This document shows positions 1-8,188 of a DNA stretch of 33,205 nt, in pieces. Within the stretch, counting starts at the first letter, position 1. Each line of letters begins with the position of its first letter. Position numbers and translations under genes: made by a program. The notes under the pieces were generated by a model. The model did no database searches. It was not told the DNA's origin and saw nothing but the letters and a program-made list of their open reading frames with translations. This DNA comes from a virus: the IMG/VR virus record IMGVR_UViG_3300025122_003995, positions 1 to 33,205 of that record. The stretch is one strand, 5' to 3'.

Positions 1-1028
1 TCGATGACTTCGATGGTGCCATCCTCATTCTCCTTCATTTTGATGTCTGAAGCTTTTTCGTCCAGGTATTCTTTCTGCGCGGACAGTGTCCAGTCCCTAA
101 GCGATTCAAGGAATCCGGGCGGGAGGTCACCATACACACGAGTCTCGGGCACTGCTAGTTCATAATCCTCCTCATCATTCACATACTTCCTGAGACGTAC
201 TCTACCGACAGGTTCGATACCGTCTACATCTCTTCCCTTATCGACGAATATTTCATCGTCCTCAAGATCGATTCCCTCAAGGTCAGCAGTATTAACAACG
301 TAAGCAACTGGTCCATGACCTCTTGCCTCCGCCATCGCGCATTGGAAGTGGGACGCACCTTCGGAGTGGCATGAATGGATCAGCGTGTGATCCGACATTC
401 GGAGAATATCAATTGGATGGCGAGATACAACAATGGAGAGAGGGGCGGGCTCCAATAGTTCTTCTGGATTCTTTGTGTAGTATTCAAGTTTTGTATTGAG
501 TAACTCTAGGTACTTTTCCAACTGTCCCTGAGTTATATCACCTTCACGCTCTTCCTTCTTGAGAGCCTGAGATAGTTTAACTTTCTCTTTCTTCACCGAT
601 TTCTCGCCGGCTCGTGGGCCCTTAGGGATGGTATACTCCTTCTCTCTTACCATGTTCAAGTCGTATCGAGTTTCGTCGCGCTCTTTAACTTCGCCTGTAC
701 CAGCTTCACGATATTTCTGTTTAACTGTGCGCTGCTCAAAATCAGGCTCCCACCCTGTCTTCTCTAAAGACATCATCATAGTTGCTACTGTGCGTTGTTC
801 CTTGGTAGTCAGCGGGAACGCGTCGCGCCAACCTTGTGTACGCCAGTCATCATAATCGCCGAACATATGACCAAACGAGAAATCCTCCTCGTCAGCAGTC
901 GACATCCAATCTTTAATTTTTTCGTAGTTTCCGTAAGATATCTCGTTTAAGAACTCTCTTCTTATCTTTTGAGATTCCCGAATGGGATTATCTTTGCCGA
1001 AGGACAGCCATTTTTTTTCATCATACAT
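1..1028 (-). CDS. Unknown large phage-type protein, C-terminus cut by window edge
   Basis: An open frame of 342 codons runs from ATG at 1028 off the left edge without a stop. The product is strongly charged. Residues 140-180 are Lys/Glu-rich and probably helical. A distinctive central segment (residues 201-222) contains SRHPIDILRMSD followed by two Cys/His pairs (SCHS), and the region after it (about 225-290) looks like a compact alpha/beta domain. I do not recognise the family with certainty; similar segments occur in large uncharacterised phage proteins. The start has no Shine-Dalgarno; the sequence CTAAGTTCTTATG overlaps the ATG. A promoter-like pair sits at 1054-1083, just past the Hsp20 terminator, so this gene probably has its own transcript. 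Confidence 0.75.
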   Translation of the reverse strand, partial: MYDEKKWLSFGKDNPIRESQKIRREFLNEISYGNYEKIKDWMSTADEEDFSFGHMFGDYDDWRTQGWRDAFPLTTKEQRTVATMMMSLEKTGWEPDFEQRTVKQKYREAGTGEVKERDETRYDLNMVREKEYTIPKGPRAGEKSVKKEKVKLSQALKKEEREGDITQGQLEKYLELLNTKLEYYTKNPEELLEPAPLSIVVSRHPIDILRMSDHTLIHSCHSEGASHFQCAMAEARGHGPVAYVVNTADLEGIDLEDDEIFVDKGRDVDGIEPVGRVRLRKYVNDEEDYELAVPETRVYGDLPPGFLESLRDWTLSAQKEYLDEKASDIKMKENEDGTIEVI

Positions 1029-1053
1029 AAGAACTTAGACCACGCTTGTTTCT

Positions 1054-1083
1054 ATTATATAATTAGTCACTTAAAATGTTAAA
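1054..1083 (-). promoter_or_regulatory. Sigma-70-like promoter for the partial gene at 1-1028
   Basis: On the minus strand TTAACA (1078-1083) and TATAAT (1054-1059) are 18 bp apart, and the ATG at 1028 lies about 25 bases further on. The -35 box overlaps the base of the Hsp20 terminator stem. The call rests on box match and placement only. Confidence 0.5.
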
Positions 1084-1112
1084 GGGCACTTGGCGTAAAC
1101 CAAGTGCCCTTT
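1081..1112 (-). terminator. Rho-independent terminator after the Hsp20 gene
   Basis: A perfect 13-bp stem (1081-1093 with 1100-1112; core GGGCACTTGG / CCAAGTGCCC) encloses a 6-base loop. On the minus strand it is followed by TAACATTTT. It starts 23 bases after the Hsp20 stop codon. The T tract is interrupted, so efficiency is uncertain, but the stem is the strongest in this part of the window. Confidence 0.8.
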
Positions 1113-1135
1113 TGGAAAATCATATGATTATCCAG

Positions 1136-1558
1136 CTACTTAACTGGAATAGTCTCTGTCAGGTTAACCGGGTCGATCTTAGACACCCGCACAGACAGCA
1201 CGCCACTTCTGTATTGGGCGTTGATGTCCTCTGCAATAGTGCCCTGCGGAACGGTCCAGGAACGTGTCCAGGAAGAATTCACGAACGCAGTCGCTGTATC
1301 GTCGGCTGACTTAGTAGTGATTGTCAGTTCACCGTTAAAAAGACCGATATCAAAGTCTGCCTTTTTTAGGCCCGGGGCCGCGACGGAGATAATATGCTCG
1401 GTATCGGTCTCGCTAGTCGAAACCGCCGGATATTGTATCCTAGTCCGAATCGGGGCGCGGAGATCCGTAAAAAGATCGTTAAAAATTGAAGAACCCCACA
1501 CATCGTTTGCGCCCCAAGTGGTTGATGGGATCCTGTTTCGTACTGTAAGCATAGTCAT
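1136..1558 (-). CDS. Small heat-shock protein, Hsp20/alpha-crystallin family
   Basis: 140 residues, a normal size for an Hsp20. The alpha-crystallin domain spans roughly residues 42-130 and includes the typical APGLKKADFDIGLFNGELTI strand pair and the GVLSVRV strand. The C-terminal tail carries an IPV motif (residues 137-139), which in the family docks on neighbouring subunits during oligomer assembly. Members hold unfolding proteins for refolding by other chaperones. ATG at 1558 is preceded by a strong AGGAGGG seven bases upstream; a second ATG two codons later is less well placed. The gene stands alone between its own promoter and terminator. Phage Hsp20 proteins are known, and GroEL and GroES genes lie in the same window, which suggests a phage chaperone set. 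Confidence 0.95.
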   Translation of the reverse strand: MTMLTVRNRIPSTTWGANDVWGSSIFNDLFTDLRAPIRTRIQYPAVSTSETDTEHIISVAAPGLKKADFDIGLFNGELTITTKSADDTATAFVNSSWTRSWTVPQGTIAEDINAQYRSGVLSVRVSKIDPVNLTETIPVK

Positions 1559-1596
1559 ATTTAAACCCTCCTATGTGCAATATGTCCTGCCATTAT

Positions 1597-1625
1597 AATA
1601 TAAGAACTTAACATGGGTTTGTCAA
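1597..1625 (-). promoter_or_regulatory. Sigma-70 consensus promoter of Hsp20
   Basis: TTGACA (1620-1625) and TATATT (1597-1602) on the minus strand are 17 bp apart; an overlapping TATAAT lies at 1592-1597. The Hsp20 start is about 40 bases downstream. It matches the TTGACA-17/18 promoters found in four other intergenic gaps of this window. Confidence 0.75.
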
Positions 1626-1640
1626 GTGTTTTTGTGAGAA

Positions 1641-1982
1641 TTAATGACTTGCTAAAGAAATATTGTGTTCCGATAGAAGCTTTTTCCGATCATATGCGAA
1701 AACGGACATTAGGGTTGTATACGCTTGAACATCTTTTTCGCTAATATTAACTTCCCCAGTCTTGGCGCTTTCTATTTCATCGATCAATCTGCTAACCAAA
1801 AATAAAAATTGTTCTGAAGAAGAGTACATGTGAACTAAACATGTCAGCGGGCCCGAATCCCAACTCGACTTCACCGAATACGCCTGAATTAAGTATTGTA
1901 ATTTGATCTTTACTTCTGTTAAGTCCTTTCGCACGGGAGTCATTGATTTGAGCAATTTCTTGGCGATCGGCGAGTAGGTCAC
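1641..1982 (-). CDS. Unknown small protein
   Basis: I do not recognise this protein. It is about 113 residues, mostly helical in appearance, with a basic N-terminus and no membrane segment. The frame can be extended to a TTG at 2003, but GTG at 1982 overlaps the upstream stop codon as GTGA, the arrangement used by many gene pairs here, so I prefer it. It ends about 15 bases before the Hsp20 promoter and is the last gene of the small-gene run that begins at 3103. Confidence 0.6.
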   Translation of the reverse strand: MTYSPIAKKLLKSMTPVRKDLTEVKIKLQYLIQAYSVKSSWDSGPLTCLVHMYSSSEQFLFLVSRLIDEIESAKTGEVNISEKDVQAYTTLMSVFAYDRKKLLSEHNISLASH

Positions 1983-2446
1983 CTTTTTATTCCACTTCCC
2001 CAAAAAAGTTTGTTCTTTATCTGATCAGTCACGAGTACCGCTGCCAGATATTTTCCGCCATCGTTTTCAACCAGCCTCACTCGCGGTTCTTCCTTCCTAT
2101 TACCTTCGGCAGGATCTCTCATCCATGAAGGCACTTTTTTATAGTAGACCTCAAGATTCCCATAGGTGGGGTTTTTGCGCCGGCGGCCGCGCTTGGGCTG
2201 CTTTATCACATTAAGCTGCTCGACACATTGGGCCAGAACCTCCCCCTCTGTTAGACCGTCGTGCAACAGTTTGTCCAAGCCGGCTACCTCTATTCGTACC
2301 GCAACAGGCCACTTTTTTCTTCCAATTCCCTCTATGTTTGATAGCCAACTACGCAAGTAAGCACCACACTTAGTTTTAGCATCGGCTACCTGAAAAAGTC
2401 CATCATATTCAGTAAATTCCAACAATTTGCAATCGATAGTGTCCAT
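1979..2446 (-). CDS. Unknown protein with a very basic linker
   Basis: 155 residues, family not recognised. The middle (about residues 100-113) is a dense basic patch, KQPKRGRRRKNP, which would suit nucleic-acid contact; the flanks look like small alpha/beta domains. ATG at 2446 follows the upstream stop by only two bases, and an AAAGG sits about six bases before the start, so translation is probably coupled to the preceding gene. The end overlaps the start of the next gene. Function is not inferable beyond possible nucleic-acid binding. Confidence 0.65.
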   Translation of the reverse strand: MDTIDCKLLEFTEYDGLFQVADAKTKCGAYLRSWLSNIEGIGRKKWPVAVRIEVAGLDKLLHDGLTEGEVLAQCVEQLNVIKQPKRGRRRKNPTYGNLEVYYKKVPSWMRDPAEGNRKEEPRVRLVENDGGKYLAAVLVTDQIKNKLFWGSGIKR

Positions 2447-2448
2447 AA

Positions 2449-2763
2449 TTAGCCTTTCAGCAGCTGCCTCTCTGAAGAAAAGATCTTCTCTTCTATATTA
2501 TCCGGATGGCCCACAACAACAATGTCTAAGCCGGTATTTCCTCGATTCATGTGGATCCTAGTGAATCCCTGTCGAGAATCTAAGCCCGCCGGCAACGTGC
2601 CCTCTAACAGCAACCGTGCCATTCTTTCATCCTCCCTTAAACACACAACTTGATCCGGGTTGACATAGACCTCTCTTAAAGTAAACTCTCTCTTACTATC
2701 TGTATTAATCCCCTTTCTCGCTAGTTCATGTGTCGTCACGACCTCTGTCAATCTAACAATCAT
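2449..2763 (-). CDS. Unknown small protein
   Basis: About 104 residues, not recognised. The open frame reaches 2805, but the internal ATG at 2763 has a GAGGAG Shine-Dalgarno six bases upstream and overlaps the end of the preceding gene by only 11 bp, so it is the better start. The protein starts MIVRLTEVV and reads as a mixed alpha/beta fold; the stretch CLREDERMARLLLEG resembles a typical helix. It sits in a coupled run of four small genes (3103 down to 1641). Confidence 0.65.
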   Translation of the reverse strand: MIVRLTEVVTTHELARKGINTDSKREFTLREVYVNPDQVVCLREDERMARLLLEGTLPAGLDSRQGFTRIHMNRGNTGLDIVVVGHPDNIEEKIFSSERQLLKG

Positions 2764-3103
2764 TGTTCTCCTCGTTGTTAGCTTTGCTCGGAGTAAAATC
2801 GCCATCGTTGTCGGCGGGCTTAGAATCCTCCACAGAGGACAGAATGCTCTGGTAACTGTTCAGAATTTCATGGGCGTCGGCCAACTTTAAGTCGGCCTTC
2901 GCTAGAGCCTGTCTCACTTCGGAAATCTGCTCTTCTACATGATCTAAATCCTGTCGCATCAGTGCGAGGCCGACGACTCCATTCCCGATCAGATCACAAG
3001 CAACCAATTGGTCAAGCAAATTTTGTTTAGCGTCTAACACCATTTCCGATACCTTCTCCGGTACCTCGGAAATATCCATTGTCTGCATTATGCGTACATT
3101 CAT
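2753..3103 (-). CDS. Unknown coiled-coil protein
   Basis: 116 residues. Residues about 50-95 form a heptad-like helix (DLDHVEEQISEVRQALAKAD), followed by an acidic, low-complexity tail rich in Asn and Asp. No known domain is recognised. ATG at 3103 is preceded by AAGGAG at a good distance. A consensus promoter lies immediately upstream, making this the first gene of the run 3103-1641. Coiled-coil small proteins next to a coiled-coil membrane protein (3168-3461) might hint at joint function, but that is only position. Confidence 0.7.
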   Translation of the reverse strand: MNVRIMQTMDISEVPEKVSEMVLDAKQNLLDQLVACDLIGNGVVGLALMRQDLDHVEEQISEVRQALAKADLKLADAHEILNSYQSILSSVEDSKPADNDGDFTPSKANNEENNDC

Positions 3104-3118
3104 GTATCACTCCTTTAT

Positions 3119-3148
3119 ATAATATAACAATTATAGCAGAATTGTCAA
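3119..3148 (-). promoter_or_regulatory. Sigma-70 consensus promoter of the 3103-1641 run
   Basis: TTGACA (3143-3148) and TATTAT (3119-3124) on the minus strand are 18 bp apart. The gap lies between the stop at 3168 and the start at 3103, so its position is right for a new transcript after the GroEL unit. Confidence 0.7.
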
Positions 3149-3167
3149 CCTTTTTCAACAAAATAAT

Positions 3168-3461
3168 TCAAGGTCCCATAAATTGTTGCTTCAGTAGCAC
3201 AGCAAAAATGGTCGCCAAGCCAGTGCCCAGGGTCCAGAATAACTTTGAAGCAAAAGATTTGAATCTCTCAGCATCCTTAAGGCGGGCGTCGAGCTCTCTG
3301 AGCCTCGCGTACAACCCAATGTCTGGGTGGTATACCGCTTCTTTGATCTTCGAGATGTCTTCGCCGAGGAGGTCCTGCTTTTCTTTGACGGTCTCTATAC
3401 CGTCCATTATGTTTCTAATCTCGCCCGTGATCTCGACTAGAGCCTTGGTAGTTTCGTCCAT
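3168..3461 (-). CDS. Coiled-coil protein with C-terminal membrane helix
   Basis: 97 residues. The first 70 residues are charged and heptad-like (IRNIMDGIETVKEKQDLL). A single hydrophobic helix (about 75-90, FWTLGTGLATIFAVLL) ends five residues from a short KQQFMGP tail. This architecture resembles XhlA-type phage membrane proteins, which are associated with host lysis, but the sequence match is not strong enough to name it. It follows GroEL by 17 bases. The ATG has no Shine-Dalgarno; TTAAGTTGTTATG overlaps it, nearly the same element seen at the start of the gene ending the window at 1028. Confidence 0.7.
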   Translation of the reverse strand: MDETTKALVEITGEIRNIMDGIETVKEKQDLLGEDISKIKEAVYHPDIGLYARLRELDARLKDAERFKSFASKLFWTLGTGLATIFAVLLKQQFMGP

Positions 3462-3478
3462 AACAACTTAACTAGTAG

Positions 3479-5047
3479 CTAATTTTCTATTATGGCGTGG
3501 TTTGTCGTGATAAGTGTACCGGCGGCAGATGTGGCATTTTGTAGCGCGCACCGAGTAACTTTGGCAGGGTCAAGGATGCCGTCGTCTAACAGGTCTACGA
3601 TCTCTCCTGTACTAAAGTTAAAGCCTCGCCGATATTCGAGGCCCCGAACTTTCTCAAGCACAACGTCTGAGGATAATCCGGCATTGGCGGCCATTTGCCG
3701 TAAAGGCTCTTCTATTGCTTGGAATATTATCTTTACTCCAAACTGTTGGTCGCTGTTGTCAGTTTCTACAGCAAGCTTGTCTATGCAATTGAGGAGAGCC
3801 ATCCCTCCGCCGGCGACGATCCCTTCCATCTGAGCAGAGCGTACAGCCTCTAGAGCGTCTTCGATTCTGTGCCTTTTTTCGATCATCTCTACCTCAGTGC
3901 CGGCACCCACTCGAATAATTGCGACACCACTAATCAATCTAGTGATTCGTTCCTGTATTTTTTCGCACTCTTTCAGGCTCTCAGTTTGCTTCAGTTCGGC
4001 CTTCAAGGCCTCCACCCTCTCCCTGATCCTGTCAAAGTCGCCGGCGCCGTCGACTACTGTTGTCAAGCCCTTCTGGACCTCTATACTTTTTGCGGAGCCA
4101 AGGTGCTCTAATTTAGTTTCCTTAAGTGTTAACTTGGTTTCTCGCGATACCAGGCATGCGCCGACCGCCAAAGAAAGATCCTTCAGTATATTTCTACGTT
4201 CTTCTCCGTATCTCGGAGCCTTCACCGCAGCAATCCTCATAGTTCCTCGGACAGTGTTCATTATCAACGCTGCTAGCGCCTGGCCGGCGACTTCCTCTGC
4301 TACAATAATAAGTGGCCTGTTTTCCCTAGCTGCCACTTCCAACACTGGGAGTATCTCCTCGACGGCTTCTATTTTACAGTCACACACTAGGAACAGGGGA
4401 TTTTCGTAACTAACACAATGGCGGCGATCATTATTTACAAACGCCGAAGCGACGTACCCAGAATCGAATCTAAACCCCTCAACCACGTCTAGGCTGGTGT
4501 CAATTGAGCGGGCCTCCTCGATAGTTATGGAGCCGTCCTTCCCCGCTTGATCAACCGCCATGGCAATTAGATTTCCAATACCCTTGTCTCCGTTAGCCGA
4601 TATTGTGGCGATATGCTCTATATCAGTTTGGCTAGTAATGGGGCAGGATACTGTCTTGAGGTTCTCCACAATCGCCAGCACCGCCTTATCCATGCCCCTC
4701 TTCAGTTCGGTCGCCGAGGCGCCGGCCAGGAGGTATTTCTGAGCGTGGGTGTATATTGCCCGGGCAAGGACTGTTGCCGTGGTTGTACCATCGCCGGCGT
4801 CGCTATTAGTTTGTTCCGCTGCCTGCTTGATGATTTGGGCAGCGGCATTCTCAAACGGGTCGTCCAAAGAAATAAACTTTGCAACTGTAACTCCATCCTT
4901 TGTAATGATAGGGTTCTTACCCTTTTGATGTAAAATCACGTTCTGGCCGCGGGGGCCGAGTGTTGCTGCCACATTGTCGGCTAGTTTGTTGACTCCATTC
5001 AGTATCTTTTGTTGGAGTTCCTGGTGGGAATCAAATTTTTTAGACAC
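3479..5047 (-). CDS. groEL: GroEL-type chaperonin (Cpn60)
   Basis: 522 residues, slightly shorter than the usual 540-548. Family landmarks are intact: TLGPRGQNV (29-37) and GDGTTT (85-90) for nucleotide binding, KDGVTVAK (50-57) with the conserved Asp, and VAGGGMALL near residue 405-415 in the returning equatorial domain. The RIEDAL segment carries the Asp needed for ATP hydrolysis in the family. The hydrophobic Gly-Gly-Met tail of bacterial GroEL is absent. It forms a double-ring folding chamber that needs a GroES-type lid; a GroES-like gene lies 17 kb away at 22023-22298. GTG start at 5047 with AGGAG five bases upstream. Phage GroELs are known in several large phages and differ clearly from host copies. 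Confidence 0.97.
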   Translation of the reverse strand: MSKKFDSHQELQQKILNGVNKLADNVAATLGPRGQNVILHQKGKNPIITKDGVTVAKFISLDDPFENAAAQIIKQAAEQTNSDAGDGTTTATVLARAIYTHAQKYLLAGASATELKRGMDKAVLAIVENLKTVSCPITSQTDIEHIATISANGDKGIGNLIAMAVDQAGKDGSITIEEARSIDTSLDVVEGFRFDSGYVASAFVNNDRRHCVSYENPLFLVCDCKIEAVEEILPVLEVAARENRPLIIVAEEVAGQALAALIMNTVRGTMRIAAVKAPRYGEERRNILKDLSLAVGACLVSRETKLTLKETKLEHLGSAKSIEVQKGLTTVVDGAGDFDRIRERVEALKAELKQTESLKECEKIQERITRLISGVAIIRVGAGTEVEMIEKRHRIEDALEAVRSAQMEGIVAGGGMALLNCIDKLAVETDNSDQQFGVKIIFQAIEEPLRQMAANAGLSSDVVLEKVRGLEYRRGFNFSTGEIVDLLDDGILDPAKVTRCALQNATSAAGTLITTNHAIIEN

Positions 5048-5073
5048 TTATACTCCTGTTGTTGTACTTCTAA

Positions 5074-5101
5074 ATTTTAACATATGTGGGATGTTTGTTA
5101 A
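5074..5101 (-). promoter_or_regulatory. Probable promoter of groEL
   Basis: TTAACA (5096-5101) and TAAAAT (5074-5079) on the minus strand are 16 bp apart. The -35 box overlaps a perfect 12-bp palindrome TTAAACGTTTAA (5098-5109), which could be a regulator site. No CIRCE-type repeat is present. Confidence 0.45.
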
Positions 5102-5113
5102 ACGTTTAAATAC

Positions 5114-6634
5114 TTATTGATCTATCAAGTTGTCTGACTCTTGCTTTACAACAACAGCGTTTCTCAGTGCTTCCATTCCAGCGCCCTTGTCGCTAGCTAA
5201 AAAGTACTTATTCACATTAATGGAGAGCAAAGCCATTGCGTTATAAAGGCCAATCAAACTTTCTCCCAGATTAGAGGCGTATGATTCTGCAGTACGCCGA
5301 AGCGTCTTCGCTGAGAGGTCTAGCGTGCCAATTGTCTTCCCCATGTTTCTATAAAAGCTTGGAGAAACATGCCACTGTTTGTTATTTTTGTAACCTTCAG
5401 ACTCGTCTTTCAGCCTCTGAAACAAGTCCGTTGATGGGTCTTCGTGGTCAAACTTCATGTCACCAAATATTTTCTTGTAGTCCTCTTTCCGCTTACCCGT
5501 TTTAACAAACTCTGTTTCGCCAGTGTATAAATTAATTGTATACTCTGTTTCCGAATCTAAGACGCCGGCGCCGCCGGTGGAAAGATTGTGTGGCTCCCGA
5601 GTTACCGCCACCGGGGGGACCCAATATATTTTTTCTTGGGCTGGAATTTCTTCGTATTCCAACCTTCCCGACTTACTTGTCTTGGAACTTGGAGCTCTTA
5701 TAAATCCATTGTCGGTCATCTTCCCTTCGACTCTTGTTTTGGCGACAACAAAGTCTCCAATTTTCAGAGCGCCTGTGTCGCTGTCAACGATCTCAGCAGG
5801 AACAAAACTAACGGTCTCCATAGTTCTTTCTGAAGTTATGTTTTCATGCCCAATCCAATCAAAGAAATTTTTCCTAGTAATCGAAAACTCAACAAATCTT
5901 AATTTTGCAGTCGGATCTTTAGTCCCACCCTCTTTTATTACGGCCAAATAGGTAACGAATTCAGGCAAGTTGCCCGTGTCCTTATGTGGTGTGAGGAAAA
6001 AATCTACTAAATTTTTAAAACTACCCTTCAATTCAGTCTTGGGGCTTAGTACCTTAAGACTGTAAGGCACGACCTCGTCTGTTTCGCCAAAACCACGTTG
6101 TACAAACACAGGGATCTCCATATCCTGAATTGGAAGGCTGCCGCCCTCGGGATCGGCAATCTGCACACCTTTGAGCAATCCAGACAAAAACGCTTCAAAT
6201 AGGAAACCGGCCACAGAGGGGTTGAATTCCTCTAAAATATTAGAAAATATTTCTAGAAACATCAAGTGCGACAAAATCTCAGGGACACTCAAACCTTCTT
6301 TGAATTTTGTAAATTCAGAGACTGATTGAATCTTCTCTTCTACCGTGTTCCCTCCAATGTTTTCCATCAAAGTTAAGAAAATGCCTCTGTCTTCATTGTT
6401 CTTTTGTCCCCAATTTTCTGTAATCTTAATTTTAGGAAATCTGATTATTTTTTCTTCTAGGGGGTTAGCCTCATTTCCCAACTCGTTTGAAATGGGAGAC
6501 TCTTCCCCTTCCCGGAGGAGGGGTGCATTCATTCGGCGCTCGACCATTTCCAAGATGGTATCAAAAGTTATCTTTGGCAATGGAACCGGCGTGGATCCAA
6601 AATGTTTTTCTATCAATTTATCTAATTCATGCAT
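5114..6634 (-). CDS. Unknown 506-residue phage protein
   Basis: A large soluble protein with no signal peptide or membrane helix. An acidic N-terminal part (about 1-110) precedes a core around residues 125-240 containing SVAGFLFEAFLSGLLKG, then IQDMEIPVF, then YSLKVLSPKTELKGS. The spacing of Glu, Asp and a later SLK is reminiscent of PD-(D/E)xK-like folds, but I cannot confirm catalytic residues and a virion or scaffold role is equally possible. The C-terminal third is basic and helical. It lies between the amidase gene (8-base gap) and groEL. The ATG at 6634 has only a distant AAAGGG, so translation may depend on coupling. Function unknown. Confidence 0.75.
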   Translation of the reverse strand: MHELDKLIEKHFGSTPVPLPKITFDTILEMVERRMNAPLLREGEESPISNELGNEANPLEEKIIRFPKIKITENWGQKNNEDRGIFLTLMENIGGNTVEEKIQSVSEFTKFKEGLSVPEILSHLMFLEIFSNILEEFNPSVAGFLFEAFLSGLLKGVQIADPEGGSLPIQDMEIPVFVQRGFGETDEVVPYSLKVLSPKTELKGSFKNLVDFFLTPHKDTGNLPEFVTYLAVIKEGGTKDPTAKLRFVEFSITRKNFFDWIGHENITSERTMETVSFVPAEIVDSDTGALKIGDFVVAKTRVEGKMTDNGFIRAPSSKTSKSGRLEYEEIPAQEKIYWVPPVAVTREPHNLSTGGAGVLDSETEYTINLYTGETEFVKTGKRKEDYKKIFGDMKFDHEDPSTDLFQRLKDESEGYKNNKQWHVSPSFYRNMGKTIGTLDLSAKTLRRTAESYASNLGESLIGLYNAMALLSINVNKYFLASDKGAGMEALRNAVVVKQESDNLIDQ

Positions 6635-6642
6635 ATAACTAA

Positions 6643-7575
6643 TTAGTCCCTTTCGTCGACAATATCATCAATAATTTTATCCAGTTGCAGGCCAGCACAA
6701 TCTATCTTTCTCTTGGTGAGATTGAAGTGGCAAACCACCCCGTGATACTTTCTGTCAACGGCCGGTTGGTGCACCTCCGTCAAGTATCTATCTTCCGAAT
6801 CCCTTGGACACTCAACTGGTATCTCGTAGTATTCGCAGAGGGTGCGGATTAACTCTTTGTACGCGTCTATTTGAACTTGGTAATACCCAAGATGTGGCTG
6901 GTGCTTGTTCCCATGCGTATAAGAATTCTCCAGTATAGGTCTCCTGCCAAAACCCTTCCTCGTGTACCATTTCTGGTATTTTGAATAATAAGCATTACTG
7001 AAGTCAATACCTACACTAATATCATTAACGCCCTTTGCGTGCCAGGCAACATTGTTCGTGTCCACCATTTGGTATATTGTACCATCATTGTCAATGACGA
7101 AGTGGCTCGATATGTTCCTCTTCTTAAGAATCCGGTGGCACGATTCGGCCGATAACGCGGCGTCCCAGTGCGTCACAATCATTTGTGGCTTTCTCTTTTT
7201 ACTCGAAGACTTATAACATTCTTTCGATAGCGCCAAGTTCTTATCGCCGTCCAGGCTGACGACCTTTACCCAGTCAATGGGTACTTCTTCCCCATTACAG
7301 ATAATGTGGGAAGCGCTGGCGTTCGGATCCCCCGCCTCAGATTCTCTACGAGTATCTAATCTTCGGAATGTCATTGGGCCCACCATCCCGTCCGGTTCCA
7401 GATCGTTTTCTCTCTGGAATCTTCTTATGATAAGTAGAGCTTCTTCGTGATTTGTGGCGCCTAGCCACGATAGATCCCACCCGTGTTTTGTCATGGATCT
7501 TTTGTTATATTCTATAACTTTCGTGTTTTCCACTAGAAAAGACAATATTTTATATAACTTCGTCAACAATGCCAT
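6643..7575 (-). CDS. N-acetylmuramoyl-L-alanine amidase endolysin with peptidoglycan-binding domain
   Basis: Residues about 28-75 form a PG_binding_1-type domain (RRFQRENDLEPDGMVGPMTF). Residues about 130-300 form an Amidase_2/PGRP-type catalytic domain: VTHWD with His136, then SSHFVIDNDGTIYQMV, then WHAKG with His179, and CHFNLTKRKIDCAG with His283 and Cys293. The likely zinc ligands are His136, His283 and Cys293, as in T7-lysozyme-type amidases. The enzyme cuts the amide bond between muramic acid and the stem peptide, most likely at lysis. No signal peptide, so it needs a holin or similar route. The frame to 7575 overlaps clpP by 26 bp; Met28 (7494) starts exactly at the binding domain and is a reasonable alternative start. 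Confidence 0.9.
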   Translation of the reverse strand: MALLTKLYKILSFLVENTKVIEYNKRSMTKHGWDLSWLGATNHEEALLIIRRFQRENDLEPDGMVGPMTFRRLDTRRESEAGDPNASASHIICNGEEVPIDWVKVVSLDGDKNLALSKECYKSSSKKRKPQMIVTHWDAALSAESCHRILKKRNISSHFVIDNDGTIYQMVDTNNVAWHAKGVNDISVGIDFSNAYYSKYQKWYTRKGFGRRPILENSYTHGNKHQPHLGYYQVQIDAYKELIRTLCEYYEIPVECPRDSEDRYLTEVHQPAVDRKYHGVVCHFNLTKRKIDCAGLQLDKIIDDIVDERD

Positions 7576-8188
7576 ATTTTACAGCCTGCTCCGCATCGAA
7601 GTAAACATCAACATTAGAATTAAATATTTTTTTAATCTGGTTCTTTGTCATCTTTGTTTCTTCCTTAAGGGTGGCTGCATACCGGGATTGAATCCACCGA
7701 AATTCTTCCATTTCATTTTCCATGTTGTTCATGGAACCATGAGACCCGGCAGTTATGCTATGAAGCATAACCCTGCAATTCCTGCCAATTTTTCTGTGGC
7801 CCCGTGTTCCGGCAGCAAGAAGCAGGACCCCAGCCGACATTACCTCGCCAATAGCCAAAGTCTCTATATCACAAGTCTCCCTGACGATCCTCATCGCATC
7901 GTATATCGCAAACATATCACTAGAGGTTCCGCCCGGAGTACAAATTACAAACCTCAGGGGCTCACATCGTAATTCGTCTGTTTCCTCGTCGAAATACTTC
8001 CCAGACTCGGCCATCCTGAAGAGGTTGTACACTAACTCTGAGCCCCTCTCCTCATTGACGTGGCCGTAGAGCCCGACAGATCTCATCTCAAAAGGCGCCG
8101 GCGAGGGCATGATGACATTTATAGGTGATTCTTCAATAGAGGCGGTGTCAGCCTCATCGCTGCCGGCAAAAAGATATTTTAATGCCAT
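7550..8188 (-). CDS. ClpP-family serine protease
   Basis: 212 residues, a normal ClpP size. The catalytic triad is visible: Ser118 in GEVMSAGVLLL, His143 in RVMLHSITAG, and Asp194 in VDVYFDAEQAVKYGIVDEV at the spacing used in ClpP. CTPGGTSSDMFAIYDAMR (83-100) matches the family strand and helix with the oxyanion-hole glycines. ClpP forms a barrel that degrades proteins delivered by AAA+ unfoldases; no unfoldase gene is seen here, so it may use host ClpX/ClpA or act alone, as in phage head-maturation proteases of this fold. AAAGGAAAG precedes the ATG. The immediate neighbours are the amidase and a small basic protein. Confidence 0.92.
   Translation of the reverse strand: MALKYLFAGSDEADTASIEESPINVIMPSPAPFEMRSVGLYGHVNEERGSELVYNLFRMAESGKYFDEETDELRCEPLRFVICTPGGTSSDMFAIYDAMRIVRETCDIETLAIGEVMSAGVLLLAAGTRGHRKIGRNCRVMLHSITAGSHGSMNNMENEMEEFRWIQSRYAATLKEETKMTKNQIKKIFNSNVDVYFDAEQAVKYGIVDEVI

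Noticed and set aside
3168-3461. Naming the coiled-coil membrane protein a holin
   Set aside because: One membrane helix and a coiled coil fit XhlA-type proteins, but it adjoins groEL, not the murein hydrolases, and sequence similarity is not clear.
3897-4409. Plus-strand 170-codon open frame
   Set aside because: It is antisense to groEL, has no ribosome-binding site, and its product has no sensible composition; all real genes here are on the minus strand.
7454-7972. Plus-strand 172-codon open frame
   Set aside because: Antisense to clpP and the amidase gene; no start signal and no recognisable protein.
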